Shown here: positions 23,614 through 37,527 of the stretch, one piece after another
Layout: each line of letters starts with the position of its first letter
Position numbering within the stretch: the stretch's first letter is position 1
NCBI RefSeq assembly: GCF_019703515.2
Contig: NC_059358.1
Coordinates: 48,936,594-49,000,593, forward strand
Reading direction: 5' to 3'
Length of the DNA stretch: 64,000 bases
DNA from: Myxocyprinus asiaticus
Taxonomy: Eukaryota > Chordata > Actinopteri > Cypriniformes > Catostomidae
Translations under genes and position numbers: made by a program
Notes under the pieces: model-generated
The model's input: only the letters and a program-made list of their open reading frames with translations
The model's database searches: none
What the model was told of the DNA's origin: nothing

Positions 23614-23884
23614 GGTCGCGATTAGTGGTTCTCGCTCTCAATGTGGCACGTGGTAAGTTGTGCGTGGATCACAGAGAGTAGCATGAGCCTTCACATGCGG
23701 AGTCTCCACGGTGTCATGCACAACGAGCCACATGATAAGATGCGCGGATTGACAGTCTCAGAAGCTGAGGCAACTGAGACTTGTCCTCTGCCACCCAGAT
23801 TGAGGTGAGTAACCATGCCACCACAAGGACCTACTAAGTAGTGGGAATTGGGCATTCCAAATTGGGAGAAAATGGGATAAAAAA
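23614..23884 (+). mobile_element. 3' part of the tRNA-derived SINE
   Basis: From 'gtggtcgcgattagtggttc' to an A-rich end 'gggataaaaaaaatc' (about 23874-23888), the sequence matches the body and tail of the SINE at 17592-18013 (shared 'gccacatgataagatgcg', 'aattgggcattccaaattgg'). The tRNA-like head is absent, so it is a 5'-truncated insertion within the tandem-repeat segment. Confidence 0.8.
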
Positions 23885-24599
23885 AATCCCGTTCAGTGGC
23901 CACTGCTCTATCTGACCCATTACCAGTGGCAGCTTTCCAGTCTGACCCCTGTTCTGCGGCCGCCACACAGCCTGTCCAGCTCCCCATACCTGGTGCTCAG
24001 TTTGTCTAGTTTTCCATGCCTGGGGCACTGCCTGTCCTGTTTACTGAGCCTTTCCAGTCCCCAGTGGCCATCGTCCTGTTGGTCCAACTCTCAGCAGCTA
24101 CCATGGGTGTCGTCCTTTGCCCATCTCTCCTGTCATCTGCAGCTGCCACTCTGTTTCCTCACCAATGACCAGTTTCCTGTCCAGTCATGTGCCACCCTCT
24201 GGGTTCTCCTGCCCCTCTGTCCTGACCCCGGGGCTCACTTCCCAAACCATCCATTTGCCTAAGGCCAGCACTGAACACATACCCCGTCCAGTGCTGCCAA
24301 CTTGTCTGACTCATGTCCAGCAGCTACTACCATGTCCTTCCCTACCCACTCCCCTCCTGGGGCCACAGACATTAGCCTTCCTACCTAGGCCACCCTTGTA
24401 TGGCTGTCCTTGTTCCTGCCCTCATCCTCTCCCATATTCCTGCTCGCCCCTCTACTGATCTGGGCCTCAGTCTCGGTACAGTCCTGTCCATCCTTGACCG
24501 TTTCTCCTATTTGGTTACACACCCCATCCAGCCAACCCCTGCTCCTCTGTCCGTCCACTCTACCTTCAAACCACTCCCTAGTTCCTGTCAGTTCCTTAG

Positions 24600-24965
24600 G
24601 CCTGCTCCCTCGTCTGCCTGGTCTGTTCCTAGTCCCTCACCTGATCTGTCCTGGTTCTCTGACCATCCGCCCTGTCTGTCATGGTTTACTTAACGCCTAC
24701 CTGAAGTGTCCCGATCCCCTGACCATCTGCCCTGCCTGTCATGGTCCCTGGTTTCTTGGTCGGCCACCAGATCCAGCCTGTTTCCCTGGCCACCCACGCA
24801 GTCTGTCCTGGTTCCCTGACTGTCCGGCCTGTCTATCCTGGTTCCCTGGCTGCCCACCTGGTCTGTCCTGGTTCACTGGCTGGCCACCTGATCTGTCCCT
24901 GTTCCCTGACTCTCTGCCCTGTCTGTCCGGGTCCCCGGGCTATCCACCCTCAGGTCAGATCAGGT
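24600..24965 (+). repeat. ~30-bp minisatellite (ctgtcctggttccctg)
   Basis: About ten diverged units built on 'cctgtctgtcctggttccct' plus 'gactgtccg' or 'ggctgcccac' lie head to tail. Because the unit is about 30 bp, one frame reads a 10-residue repeat (PGSL-x-x-xP-V-x type) and another reads LSWF-P-x-C-P-type repeats. The open frames at 24410-24991 and 24741-24980 are by-products of this periodicity. Confidence 0.7.
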
Positions 24966-25664
24966 CTCCTGCCTTGCTAACTTTTTGTTAGCGCTGACCC
25001 TTCACGACTATCCCCCTAAATTCCCCCACCCTACATCCTTGGGTTGGTCCCTTTATTTGTCAGACTGTCTGCTTGTGGGGGGGTGTTACTGTCACAGTCT
25101 GGCCATGACTGTGACCCCTCTACCTGTCAGTTTGTCTTGACTGCTTGTTTCCCTGTGTTTTCCTCCCCCTTCCTCTTGTGTTCAGGAATGCCAGCTGCAG
25201 TTGCCATGGCTACACTCATTATTCTGTTAACTGATTATCCGTGGCACCTCTCTCCCATTTGCCCCTTCCTATTTAAGTTCTCTTCATGTTCAGTCCTGTG
25301 CTGAATTGTTTTGTTTGTTTGTGTGTGTGTGCTGTAGCTGTGCGCTGTTTGACTGACAGGTGGCGAATGTTTGTGCGCTATACATGCTTGTGTGTTCCGA
25401 GAGCACTAATGCGAGTACACACGTAAATGATCAAATACATTTCATAATTCCACCAAAATGCCTGACTTGGCAAGGTATTAATGTAAACACAGTCAGTTTT
25501 GTCTAAAGTGAGCATAAACAGTGGGACAATAAGAAATTTTGTATCAAAATGTCAGACTTGAAGTGTACATGTAACCAAAATCAACAATCATATTTTTATC
25601 AAATACTGTAGCACAATGATGACACAGACATTATTGGCTTTATTTTCTGTCATAGCATAATTTA

Positions 25665-25735
25665 CTGTATAGCTGCTTTGAAACGACGTATGTTGTGAAA
25701 TGTGCTATACAAATAAAAATGACTTGAAAGAACAT
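25665..25735 (+). repeat. L2-type 3' tail
   Basis: The 'tatagctgctttgaaacgac' ... 'gctatacaaataaaaatgac' sequence is the same tail as at 7285 and 8820-8890, here on the plus strand. The upstream ~300 bp shows no L2 coding sequence. Confidence 0.6.
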
Positions 25736-25908
25736 TGTCTAGTATGTCATTAAAAGGCTATTAATCAAACAACAATAACAAGGAAACGAGAAAACACTCA
25801 CTGCGTACAGCTCAATAACTTAAGTAGCTTTAAAAGTATTAATGTAATATAATAAATTGGTGACATTTTAATAATATATTTTTTAATATATTGTTAATGT
25901 AGTTTATT

Positions 25909-26753
25909 TTGTATACAGATAGTTGTACTATTTGCAGTACAACTATTTGCAGCAACATCTCCTCATCACTGACCCTCAACACTGGAGCCCCACAGGGCTG
26001 TGTTCTCAGCCCACTCCTGTATTCCCTGTACACACATGACTGTGTGGCAACACACAGCTCCAATGCCATCATTAAGTTTGCCAATGATACGACGGTGGTA
26101 GGTCTGATCACTGACAATGATGAAACAGCCTACAGAGAGGAGGTGCACACTCTGACACGCTGGTGTCAGGAGCATAACCTCTCCCTCAGCATCAGTAAGA
26201 CCAAGGAGCTTGTGGTGGACTTCAGGAGAAAAGACAGAGAACACAGCCCCATCACCATCAATGGAGCACCGGTGGAGAGAGTCAGCATCTTCAGGTTCCT
26301 CTGTGTCCACATCACTGAGGAACTCACATGGTCCATCCACACTGAACCGTAGTGAAGAAGGCTCCCCAGCACCTCTTCTTCCTGAGACGGCTGAGGAAGT
26401 TTGGAATGAACCACCACATCCTCACACGGTTCTACTCCAGCACTGTAGAGAGCATCCTGACTGGCTGCATCACTGCCTGGTACGGCAACAGCACTGCCCT
26501 CAACTGCAAAGCCCTGCAAAGGGTGGTGCGATCTGCCAGACACATCATCAGAGGTGAGCTTCTCTCCCTCCAGGACATCTACACCAGGCGGTGTGTGAAA
26601 AAAGCTCGGAGGATCATAAGAGACTCCTGCCACCCAATCCATGGGCTGCTCTCACTGCTACGATCAGGCAGGCGGTATCGCAGCATCAGGACCCACACCA
26701 GCCAACTCCATGACAGATTCTTCCCCCAAGCAATCAGACTTTTGAACTCTTGA
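25909..26753 (+). pseudogene. Rex1/CR1-like LINE reverse transcriptase, C-terminal part
   Basis: Two frames together give the RT palm and thumb and C-terminal region. In the first, LTLNTGAPQGCVLSPLLYSL is followed by FANDTTVVG, where the usual F-A-D-D reads F-A-N-D near 26075-26090, then LSISKTKELVVDFRR and a stop after HTEP. A one-base frameshift at about 26350 leads into the second: FFLRRLRKFGM, ESILTGCITAWYGN, LQRVVRSARHII and SGRRYRSIRTHTS, ending LLNS at 26753. The order matches Rex1-type elements common in teleosts. The RT fingers and endonuclease are absent. The second FADD Asp survives but the first has changed, and the frame is broken, so it is inactive. Confidence 0.85.
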
Positions 26754-26759
26754 TCTCTC

Positions 26760-27056
26760 ACGATCAATATACATCAGCACTGCACTTTATTAATCTCACA
26801 CTGGACTGTCATAAATTATATTCTCTCTTAACAACACATTGGTAACTGACTATCAACCGACAGCCTGAATGTCAATACAGCACAATACAACCTACTGTAT
26901 ATTTTATATATACTATTTTTTATTGTATACTGTGTATTCTATATTGTGTGTATGTGTATTCTATATTGTGTGTATTGTAGACTGTACATTGTATATTATT
27001 ATTTGTATATTGTGTTGTGTGTAATTATGTGTACATTAGTGCTATATTAAGAGTGT
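26760..27056 (+). other. Probable Rex1-like 3' UTR, AT-rich
   Basis: After the LLNS stop, the sequence is AT-rich with repeated 'tattctatattgtgtgtat' phrases (about 26935-27010). It is consistent with the 3' UTR and tail of the preceding LINE; no other feature is seen. Confidence 0.35.
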
Positions 27057-27215
27057 TATGACCTTTTGTATCATCTGCTGGTTTGGAAATGCTACTGTGG
27101 CACAAAAGAGTTCACTTAGGAAAAGTTTAACTTCTGCAAGCAAATTGATTGGCATACCTTTGACAGATCTAGAACAAATTTACCAAACCAGATCTGTCCA
27201 GTAGCTTGTTTGCTG
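27057..27215 (+). pseudogene. Fragment of a second Rex1/CR1-like RT C-terminus
   Basis: In one frame the sequence reads FCIICWFGNATVAQKSSLRK, then ASKLIGIPLTDLEQIY. This parallels the ESILTGCITAWYGN...LQRVVRSA...LQDIY block of the preceding element but is clearly another subfamily. About 50 residues are visible before similarity is lost. Confidence 0.55.
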
Positions 27216-27963
27216 TCAAGAATGCCTACTATTACTACTACTACTATTTTTTTTTTAATAATACCACCCCCTGATGTAGAGAGTGTTTTCATTTGAATAA
27301 TACATTATCAGGGAAGTAGAGATGATAAAATAATTTATAATGATGCTCAGTCTTTATCAAGATTTTCTAATGCCTGATAGAAAAGTGTCAACCTTTATAG
27401 CGCAATACTTCAGGCAGAATAGCTCTATCATCACAAATACACTTCAGAAAATTGTGCATCATACATTAGAATGAGAACACAACTATTTCTGGGCTTAAAA
27501 GATACAAAAACTAAATAAATGCAGAACACTGTATCTCAGAAGGAATACAATGACTATTCGTTTTATTCTTTTCATCTTTGTAATCGTGTCTCGCTTTTTT
27601 TTTTTGGAATCAGTTTCATGAAGTGTTTATTATAGATAAGTGATGTATTTTAAAAGTTGGCAGTCAAAAATACATATAAAATACCTATATTTTATTATTC
27701 TTTCTGGCAAACTGCCATAAAAGGGAATGCAAATTACATTATGTATGCTAATATTTTGGAATTGCAGCATAGAGTGTTTATTATAAGGGGTCATCACATT
27801 CACAACCCAATACTCAATACTCACTATTCATGAGTACTTTTAAATGTGCTACTCTTTCACTCTCACTTGAGCAGTTTTTAGGACAGGTACTTTTACTCAT
27901 ACTACATTTTTTGGGACCTAACAGTGCTTTTACTTGAGTATGATTTATTTATTTATTTGCTAT
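27216..27963. other. AT-rich non-coding stretch with a hAT-like fragment
   Basis: A short (tac/act)n run at about 27228-27247 and a T run are present. Near 27830-27945, repeated 'cttgagcag/cttgagtatg' and 'ggtacttttact' phrases resemble the subterminal region of the hAT-like element at 3752-7126. No gene is seen. Confidence 0.35.
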
Positions 27964-30497
<2,534 letters not shown>

Positions 30498-30639
30498 GGT
30501 CGCGTGCTTATCTATGAAATGGACAACGAATTCATCTTTTTAAAAGCAGACATGAATCCGAGTCAAAGTGGAGCAAATGTTCACTCTGCCTGGGTCCTTA
30601 CTACAGCTTACGGGAGAATTGAGACGGCTGCGGCACCAT

Positions 30640-31270
30640 CTAGAACATGGGCCTGTTCGGGGGGCTCTGTAGCACATCCCTTTTGTGCTACAGTCACCAA
30701 ACTTTGTACACATATAGATCTCATCAAGCCAGACAACTTTCGCTCTGACAGTCATAAGCTCTGCCCAAAAGGAAGTTGGCCATTTTGGATTGTTTGAAAA
30801 ATGCATGCTCTGGAATTTGATATACTCCTCCCAAGGATTTCATGTTACAGGTACCAAATGTGGGTGACATCATGCCATGGCATTGACGATGCTAATTGCA
30901 AAAGGATTTTTGATATATCAAACAGTGTTGCCATGGCGAAGCGATAAAATAATGTAAAAAAAATGGAATAAGGAAATGTCTCATATCTTCTGCATGTATG
31001 ATGTTATTTTACATAAAAATGTAGCCAAATGTTTGTCCTTGCAGGCTGATCACATTGATGTGGCTATTGTGGGTCACGGCCATAACGCCACCAACTGGCG
31101 GAAGGAAGTGTGTCACTTTTAACAGACTTTGAAATATCCCTATTATGTTGACATAGAATAATGTCAAGACTTGCAGATTTAAAATTCTGAAGGGATTCTT
31201 GATATCTTAAATACTGTTGCCATGGCAATGCATTAAATGTCATCATTCCTTTTTGTGCATATTCACATGT
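30640..31270 (+). repeat. Unclassified interspersed repeat, copy A
   Basis: The segment contains 'tgtggctattgtgggtcacg' (near 31056-31075) followed by 'gccaccaactggcgg'. It also carries two copies of a 'ttgat-atat-caaac/taaat-actgttgccatggcga' phrase about 290 bp apart (near 30910 and 31200). The same arrangement recurs in copy B at 36470-36860. No coding frame. It could be a DNA element or a dispersed satellite. Confidence 0.6.
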
Positions 31271-32869
31271 TTTGAGGTATTTGGCATGCTTGGATTTTAA
31301 AGTTTATTGTTAATAAACATATGTCTTAATTTTTATATAAATAAAATATAATAAAAATATCAACTGAAATGTAAAAATAATAGAAAACCATGTCATAAAT
31401 GTAACCCAGGTCTGAGTGGCAATTACAAGAAATGTCCAATAGAGGGCAGCCAAGCTCCATGAATAATTTCCAAAATAACACAGATGATATTTCGTGTGGT
31501 GTCTAAAAGGGATCCCTCTTTCGTACGTTATGTATATGAAGTATGTGTAACTACGTTCTTCAGTTAATTATATTTCTGATTTCATGTGTTAAACATCTCC
31601 AGTTCTTGAGTTGGAGTTTTCATCTGATCTGTGTATGTTTTGATTGCCGATTATTTTGAATTTATGATAAATGTTTGTTCTGGCTGTTGTGTATGTGAAT
31701 CCCTCCTATGGGGCGAATGTGGGTGGAGAGAAACCAGTCAATGGTAGCTTAGGGACGAAGCTGAGCTTTATCACGAAGCTATCTACTAGCCAAAAATGTG
31801 TGCCAGGGGTCGCACGCGCGTGTGTGTGTGGTTAGTACGAGAGAGAGAGAGAATTAAGTGACGGCCCCAAAGCCGATTTTGCGATCGTGGGAGAGAAAGC
31901 ATCTGTTAGTTTATCACTCAAAGACGTGATGGACAGCTCATAAACCGTTCTTTGATTCTTTAATGGATAAACTCAGTTTGCCAGTCTCACCCGCGATGGC
32001 GGAAATGCACAACAGCCCAATGTGGTTGGACCACAATACAGCAAATCAAATTCGTGATAATTAATACCCTGAGTATTAATAATGAGTGGACATGGCAGTC
32101 TGTAAACTGTACAAGCAAAAACCATGGTACACAAGAATAACACACTATAATATTCTATCTCTGCCCAGATGTAAACCTCATACTTGAATCGCATGAGGAT
32201 GCAGAATGTGTGTTCATCCGTCCTTTAACTCCGACTTGGTTCCTCGAGGCTCGGGTGATGATGGTTGCTGATTCTCGGCTGGCTGGCAGAGAAATCAGAA
32301 ACGTCGACTTGATTGAAGATGGAAGAGAAATCTTTAATCTCTTCACTTCTGCAGGCAAAAGGATGAAGATGCGGATAGCTTGGCAGTCTCCTTCGGATCC
32401 GTTAGAGTGTTCGGTTGAACACAGAGTAATCTCAACTCGTCCAGCGAGATGGAGATTGTATGGCCACAGTTTCAAGTCGGACGTTACTTCCTTGTGCCAC
32501 GAGACTGCACCTGAGAGCAGCGATGAGCTGCGTCTACCCACTGTGAGCAAAGTTGCTGGAAGCAAATCCCGGAAGCATTTTTGAGGTATTTCTACTCCTG
32601 ATGATGTCATGGTTGAGGGACGTTCTGTTGTGTGCCTCATCCAATAGGAGTTGAGAGTTCGATCCTTTAGTGAGCACGGTTTCATGGGATTTGTAGTCTG
32701 TTTTGGACTCCCTTTGTTTGATTTTATCAGTAAGATTTACGACCTGGTATGTGGGGGCCTGAGTTAGGTTTTACGAATGTGTTAGGCCTGCCTTTGTCTT
32801 CTATCTGAATACATGAGGCCCAACAGTATAATAAAATGTGATTAGAATTAGAAGTGTTATTAAACATAA
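31271..32869. other. Unrecognised segment with moderately GC-rich core
   Basis: The 31720-32720 core is less AT-rich than its surroundings and has overlapping open frames on both strands: 124 codons plus at 32210-32584 and 176 codons minus at 32155-32685. Neither product shows a motif I recognise. Features such as (gt)n/(ga)n near 31820-31850 and 'ggtatgtgggggcctgagtt' (about 32745) could belong to an LTR or a retroelement leader, but I cannot show it. It may be a non-coding repeat. Confidence 0.25.
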
Positions 32870-33740
32870 GGAGAGACCGGGGCACAAACTAACACTTATT
32901 GGTTTTCTTATGTTTGTGTAAATGTACTTGGGGTTCGATGTATTTTTCTTTTTTCACATTAATTTCACACGTCTATTACACATATGTGGTCTTGTTTCAT
33001 GAATACAACATGTACTTTTTTCGCAATCTACCTCGAAAAAAAAGAAAGTGAAACAGGAGAGGGGCACATTGTAACAAGATCACATAACAGCTGAAAACCC
33101 CCCTCTAACAACTGTATCTGATCTAATTAAAAAGCCTAGAAGATAAACTGAATTTTCATGTCAATAAAAGCCATTTATTAACTTTACAATAATTTTTACA
33201 CTTGACAGTAAATTCGCAACAAAGCCACAGCATTGACCGAAATGATGCATGGATTGATGACAAACACACACACGCATTAAGGGGAATTATGTAAATTACA
33301 TATCTGACTGCATGGAATTGCATATCGTTTTTTGGAATTGGGGCACATTGTAACGCAGTGTTACAACATGCCCCGTCGGCGCAACTGGGATTTAAACCTG
33401 GCTGGTCACTTCTGCTGGCTATCTGAGAATTAAAAGACTATGTAAGATGCTAGCTAAAAGATTGGAGATTAAAATGATACCAAGTTTGCCTAATTTTAAA
33501 TAAACAGTAAAAACAGAGATGAAAATTGACTCTTGTGAATTTTTACTTTTGCTACTTTAAAATGAACTTTTGGCGATACCTTCCAAAGTTTTTTTTTAAT
33601 TTTTCTGCAATTTTTGATCTACACAGTGTTGATATGGCAACAAGTAAACAAATGAAGTTTCATCTCACCAGCGTGTGTGGAAACATTTAAACCACGTGTG
33701 TGACAACTGACCCTGCATTAGTTTGTGCCAACACTCCCCT
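32870..33740. mobile_element. Possible MITE with ggcacaaacta ends
   Basis: The left end 'gaccggggcacaaactaaca' is mirrored at 33709-33738 by 'gcattagtttgtgcc' and 'aacactcccc'. Internally 'gggcacattgtaac' occurs near 33062 and again near 33342. There is no coding content. The inverted match is about 12 bp, so the call is weak. Confidence 0.35.
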
Positions 33741-33850
33741 AGGCTACGAATCTGAAAATGGCAATACATGCTGAACACTTGTATGTTGAAACTAAGTGTT
33801 CATAAATGTTTTTACTGATATAAAAATGTCAATTATATACAGTAGATATA

Positions 33851-35471
33851 CAGTTGTGCTCAAAAGTTTGCATACCCTGGCAAAAATTGTGAAATTTTGG
33901 CATTGATTTGAAAATATGACTGATAATGCATCTTTTATTTAAGGATGGTGATCATATGAAGCCATTTATTATCACATAGTTGTTTGGCTTCTTTTTAAAT
34001 CATAATGATAACAGAAATCACCCAAATGGCCCTGATCAAAAGTTTACATAACCTTGAATGTTTGGCCTTGATACAGACACACAAGGTGACACACACAGGT
34101 TTAAATGGCAATTAAAGTTTAATTTCCCACACCTGTGGCTTTTTAAATTGCAATTAGTGTCTGTGTATGAATAGTCAATGAGTTTGTTAGCTCTCACGTA
34201 GATGCATTGAGCAGGCTAGTTACTGAGCCATGGGGAGCAGAATAGAACTGTCAAAAGACCTGCGTAACAAGGTAATGGAGCTTTAAAAAGATGGAAAAGG
34301 ATATAAAAAGACATCCAAAGCCTTGAAAATGCCAGTCAGTACTGTTCAATCACATATTAAGAAGTGGAAAATTTGGGGATCTCATGATACCAAGCCAAGG
34401 TCAGGTAGACCAAGAAAGATTTCAGCCACAACTGCCAGAAGAATTGTTCAGGATACAAAGAAAAACCCACAGGTAACCTCAGGATAAATACAGGTTGCTC
34501 TGGAAAAAGACGGTGTGGTTGTTTCAAGGAGCACAATACGACGATACTTGAACAAAAATCAGCTGCATGGTCGATTTGTAAGAAAGAAGCCTTTACTGCG
34601 CCAATGCCACAAAAAAGCCTGGTTACAATATGCCCGACAACATTTTGACACATCTCACAGCTTCTGGCACACTGTAATTTGGAGTGACGAGACCAAAATA
34701 GAGCTTTATGGTCACAACCATAAGCGCTATGTTTGGAGAGGGGTCAACAAGGCCTATAGTGAAAAGAATACCATCCCCACTGTGAAGCATGGTGGTGGCT
34801 CACTGATGTTTTGGGGGTTTGTGAGCTCTAAAGTCACGGGGGATCTTGTGAAAATTGATGGCAAGATGAATGCAGCATGCTATCAGAAAATACTGGCAGA
34901 CACTTTGCATTCTTCTGCACGAAAGCTGCGCATGGGATGATCTTGGACTTTCCAGCATGACAATGACCCTAAGCACAAGGCCAAGTTGACCCTCCAGTGG
35001 TTACAGCAGAAAAAGATGAAGGTTCTGGAGTGGCCATCACAGTCTCCTGACCTTAATATCATCGAGCCACTCTGGGGAGATCTCAAACGTGTGGTTCATG
35101 CAAGACGACCAAAGACTTTGCATGACCTGGAGGCATTTTGCCAAGATGAATGGGCAGCTATACCACCTGCAAGAATTTGGGGCCTCATAGACAGTTATTA
35201 CAAAAGACTGCACGCTGTCATTGATGCTAAAGGGGGCAATACACAGTATTAAGAACTAAGGGTATACAGACTTTTGAACAGGGGTCATTTCATTTTTTCT
35301 TTGTTGCCATGTTTTGTTTTATGATTGTGCCATTCTGTTATAACCTACAGATGAATATGAATCCCATAAGAAATAAAAGAAATGTGTTTTGCCTGCTCAT
35401 TCATGTTTTCTTTAAAAATGGTACATATATTACCAGTTCTCCAAGGGTATGCAAACTTCTAAGCACAACTG
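33851..35471 (+). mobile_element. Near-complete Tc1-type transposon (third lineage)
   Basis: The terminal repeat cagttgtgctcaaaagttt at 33851 is mirrored at the right by aacttctaagcacaactg ending 35471. Inner repeats lie at about 34028-34055 and 35261-35286, giving the IR/DR arrangement. The left flank ends in TA (33849-33850); the right flank reads TG, so the target duplication has mutated. The transposase lies between the inverted repeats. The copy is structurally whole but carries nonsense mutations. Confidence 0.92.
34230..35252 (+). pseudogene. Tc1-type transposase with three in-frame stops
   Basis: Start ATG at 34230 (MGSRIELSKDLRNK). The frame is continuous for 341 codons to TAA at 35252 without any net frameshift, interrupted only by stops in the MEL-x-KDGKG region (near 34285), near 34484 and near 34938. 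Two helix-turn-helix regions come first (STVQSHIKKW, then PRSGRPRK, a GRPR AT-hook-like motif), followed by SRSTIRRYL. The catalytic triad is complete: D in IWSDETK (near 34680), D in FQHDNDPKH (near 34960) and E in NIIEPLWG (near 35060). Length and motif order match the family's ~340 residues. Stops apart, this is the best-preserved gene in the window. Confidence 0.92.
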
Positions 35472-36469
35472 TGTGCAATATACAGAATATGACAATATGA
35501 CAAAATTGACAATTTTCATATATGTATCATGTTTTTTTAAACACTTGTGGAATTTAAATGTGTACATAAATGCTCAAATATATGAACTGTAATTGTATTT
35601 GTTCGTATATGGCCAGTGGAGATTTCTCAGGGCCAGCAAAGCCTTCTCTGCTGGCCTAAAATGCCTAATAAATAAATATTTTTTCATCATTTCATTCTCA
35701 ATCACCTTTTTGCCTATGTATTTTCAATTGCTTTCCACTCCTAATTAATCTACAAACGAATAGCAAAAAAACAAAAAAAACCTATCCAATCAGAATTTAT
35801 TCCTCAATGCTTACAAGCAAAGTGTGACAACTGTTTCACAAATCGCATGCTTGAAGCCATGCTGGTTAGCTGAAGCAGCGCGTGAGTTTGAGCTTCACCC
35901 CATCATGACTTCAGAATCCCTCAACAGTGCACGTGAATAGGCATTTAATTCAGATTGTCAGATTCATCAGCCAATCAGATTTATTTATTTGTTCTTGTGG
36001 GTGTGGTCAGTGTGAACATGCAGTATTCTAAACAAATGTATGTCCTCATTTGCCCTACATTAATTTAGAGGCTATTTAAACAGTTGTGTGTATGAATAAC
36101 GAATGCAGACTCAAATTTAATGTACTTCATTTATTTTGACAGTGCACAGAGAAAAAAAATGCAACAACAGAACTGCAACGAAATTACAAGCCTAAATGAC
36201 TTCTGTGCTCATATTAAAATCTAATTAGACTACCTTAACACCTAATGCCATGAATTATATCTGTTAATTTAATTTAAAGCCGGTTTATGGATAAATAAAA
36301 ATGGTAAATAATTTCATTGCAATATAATCTTTAGATCTACATATTATTTTCAATAAATAATTATATTAAATTATAGCAAAAATTTAAAATTAATCAGTTG
36401 ATATTGATAGATAGACTGATTGATTCTCTGAATGGTGATTCATGAGACTATCACCACATTTAGACAACA
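35472..36469. other. AT-rich non-coding stretch
   Basis: Near 35612-35660 a 'ccagtggagatttctcaggg' sequence may be the edge of a repeat. The rest is AT-rich with no coding features. Confidence 0.3.
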
Positions 36470-36860
36470 TTATGCCAGGACATCGAAGATGCTAAATTAT
36501 GAACAGATTCTTAAATATCGAACGGTGTTTCCATGGCGATTCACTAAATGAATGGCAAAAAATAGGCAAACAGGAAGTGTCTCATATCTTCGTGTGCATT
36601 GTGTGATTTAGATAAAAATTGAGTTGTATGTTTTTTCTCGGGGGCTAATCACATGGACATGGCTATTGTGGGTCACGGTCATAGCGCCATCAACTGGCAG
36701 CAGGAAGTGGGGCACTTACAACAAACTTTGAAAAAGTTCTCTTACATTTACCCAAATTGCTTAAATTGTTTAGACGCTGCTGATGGAAAATTTTGAAGGG
36801 ATGCTTGATAGCTTTAATAGTGTTGTCATGGCAATGGATTAAATTACATGAAGTTGTAGT
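36470..36860 (+). repeat. Unclassified interspersed repeat, copy B
   Basis: Matches copy A (30640-31270) in the same orientation: 'catggctattgtgggtcacg' (near 36658), 'gccatcaactggcagc', and two 'gtgtttccatggcgatt' or 'tgttgtcatggcaatgg' phrases about 290 bp apart. Copy A's upstream part is missing. Confidence 0.6.
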
Positions 36861-37527
36861 CAAACTGGAATGGTGGCATATATCTATTACACATTGTATG
36901 TTTAGGGTCCATGTTTACATTAATGTTGAGTTGTTGCTGTGTCCATCATGCTTTGTTTTCCGAAAGCCACCGAGTGGAAATGGACCCATGGTGCTTGGGC
37001 CCATCATCGCTATTTATACTATTGTTTTGCGTATGGTTTAGCTAGCTGTGCTAAAAGGCGTTTGAATTATAATCTAACATTTATTCTACATTTAGTGTGA
37101 CTGCCCCCATAAATGTATGCCTTTTTGTATGACGTTTAGTAGAGTTATTGTAGTCAAGTAGGTGTATTTTCCAGAAGAAAGCACATCCAGTTGACTAAAA
37201 TAACTAAACATTCTACGATGACCTGGATAACTAAGAATCCTCCCTGACTTTAATAGTAGGATGTTGTATCAGTCTGACATTTATGTACTGTACATCTTAT
37301 TTCCAAGTTCGTCCATTTTTAAATGAATTTGAAGGTTTAACTAACTTTTTTCTTGTTTTCCTATTCATCAGAATGGTAATTCTATCCGATCCAGGTAAGT
37401 ACAACATTTAATCATGTGATAAGAGGCATCTTGGACAAAGTAAACTAATACAGGTAAAACTAATGTGCCTTTCCATAATATTGTATTCCCTTAATGTGCA
37501 CGTCAAATTGTATCTGGCATACTAAAG
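36861..37527. other. Non-coding stretch
   Basis: No recognisable feature. The 82-codon frame at 36793-37041 starts inside the preceding repeat and shows no motif. Confidence 0.25.

Larger units (their letters stand above)
22993..25325 (+). mobile_element. Possible LTR-type element with minisatellite interior
   Basis: A ~170-bp direct repeat flanks the segment: 'gtcacagtctggccatgact' occurs at about 22995 and again at about 25091, and the similarity extends to the 'aactgattac/tt' region in both. The right copy follows a G-rich tract (tgtggggggg, near 25073-25083) that resembles a polypurine primer site. It continues past the left copy's end into 'cctatttaagttctc', a TATA-like core. The left copy lacks that downstream part. 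The interior has no gag or pol, only tandemly repetitive C-rich sequence and a SINE fragment. Confidence 0.45.

Noticed and set aside
24410..24991. 193-codon open frame rich in Ser/Pro/Cys
   Set aside because: It lies over the ~30-bp minisatellite, which holds several frames open at once. No start context, domain or non-repeat sequence supports a protein.
32155..32685. 176-codon minus-strand ORF as a gene
   Set aside because: No domain, no splice or promoter evidence, and an overlapping plus frame of similar length. Left as unexplained sequence.
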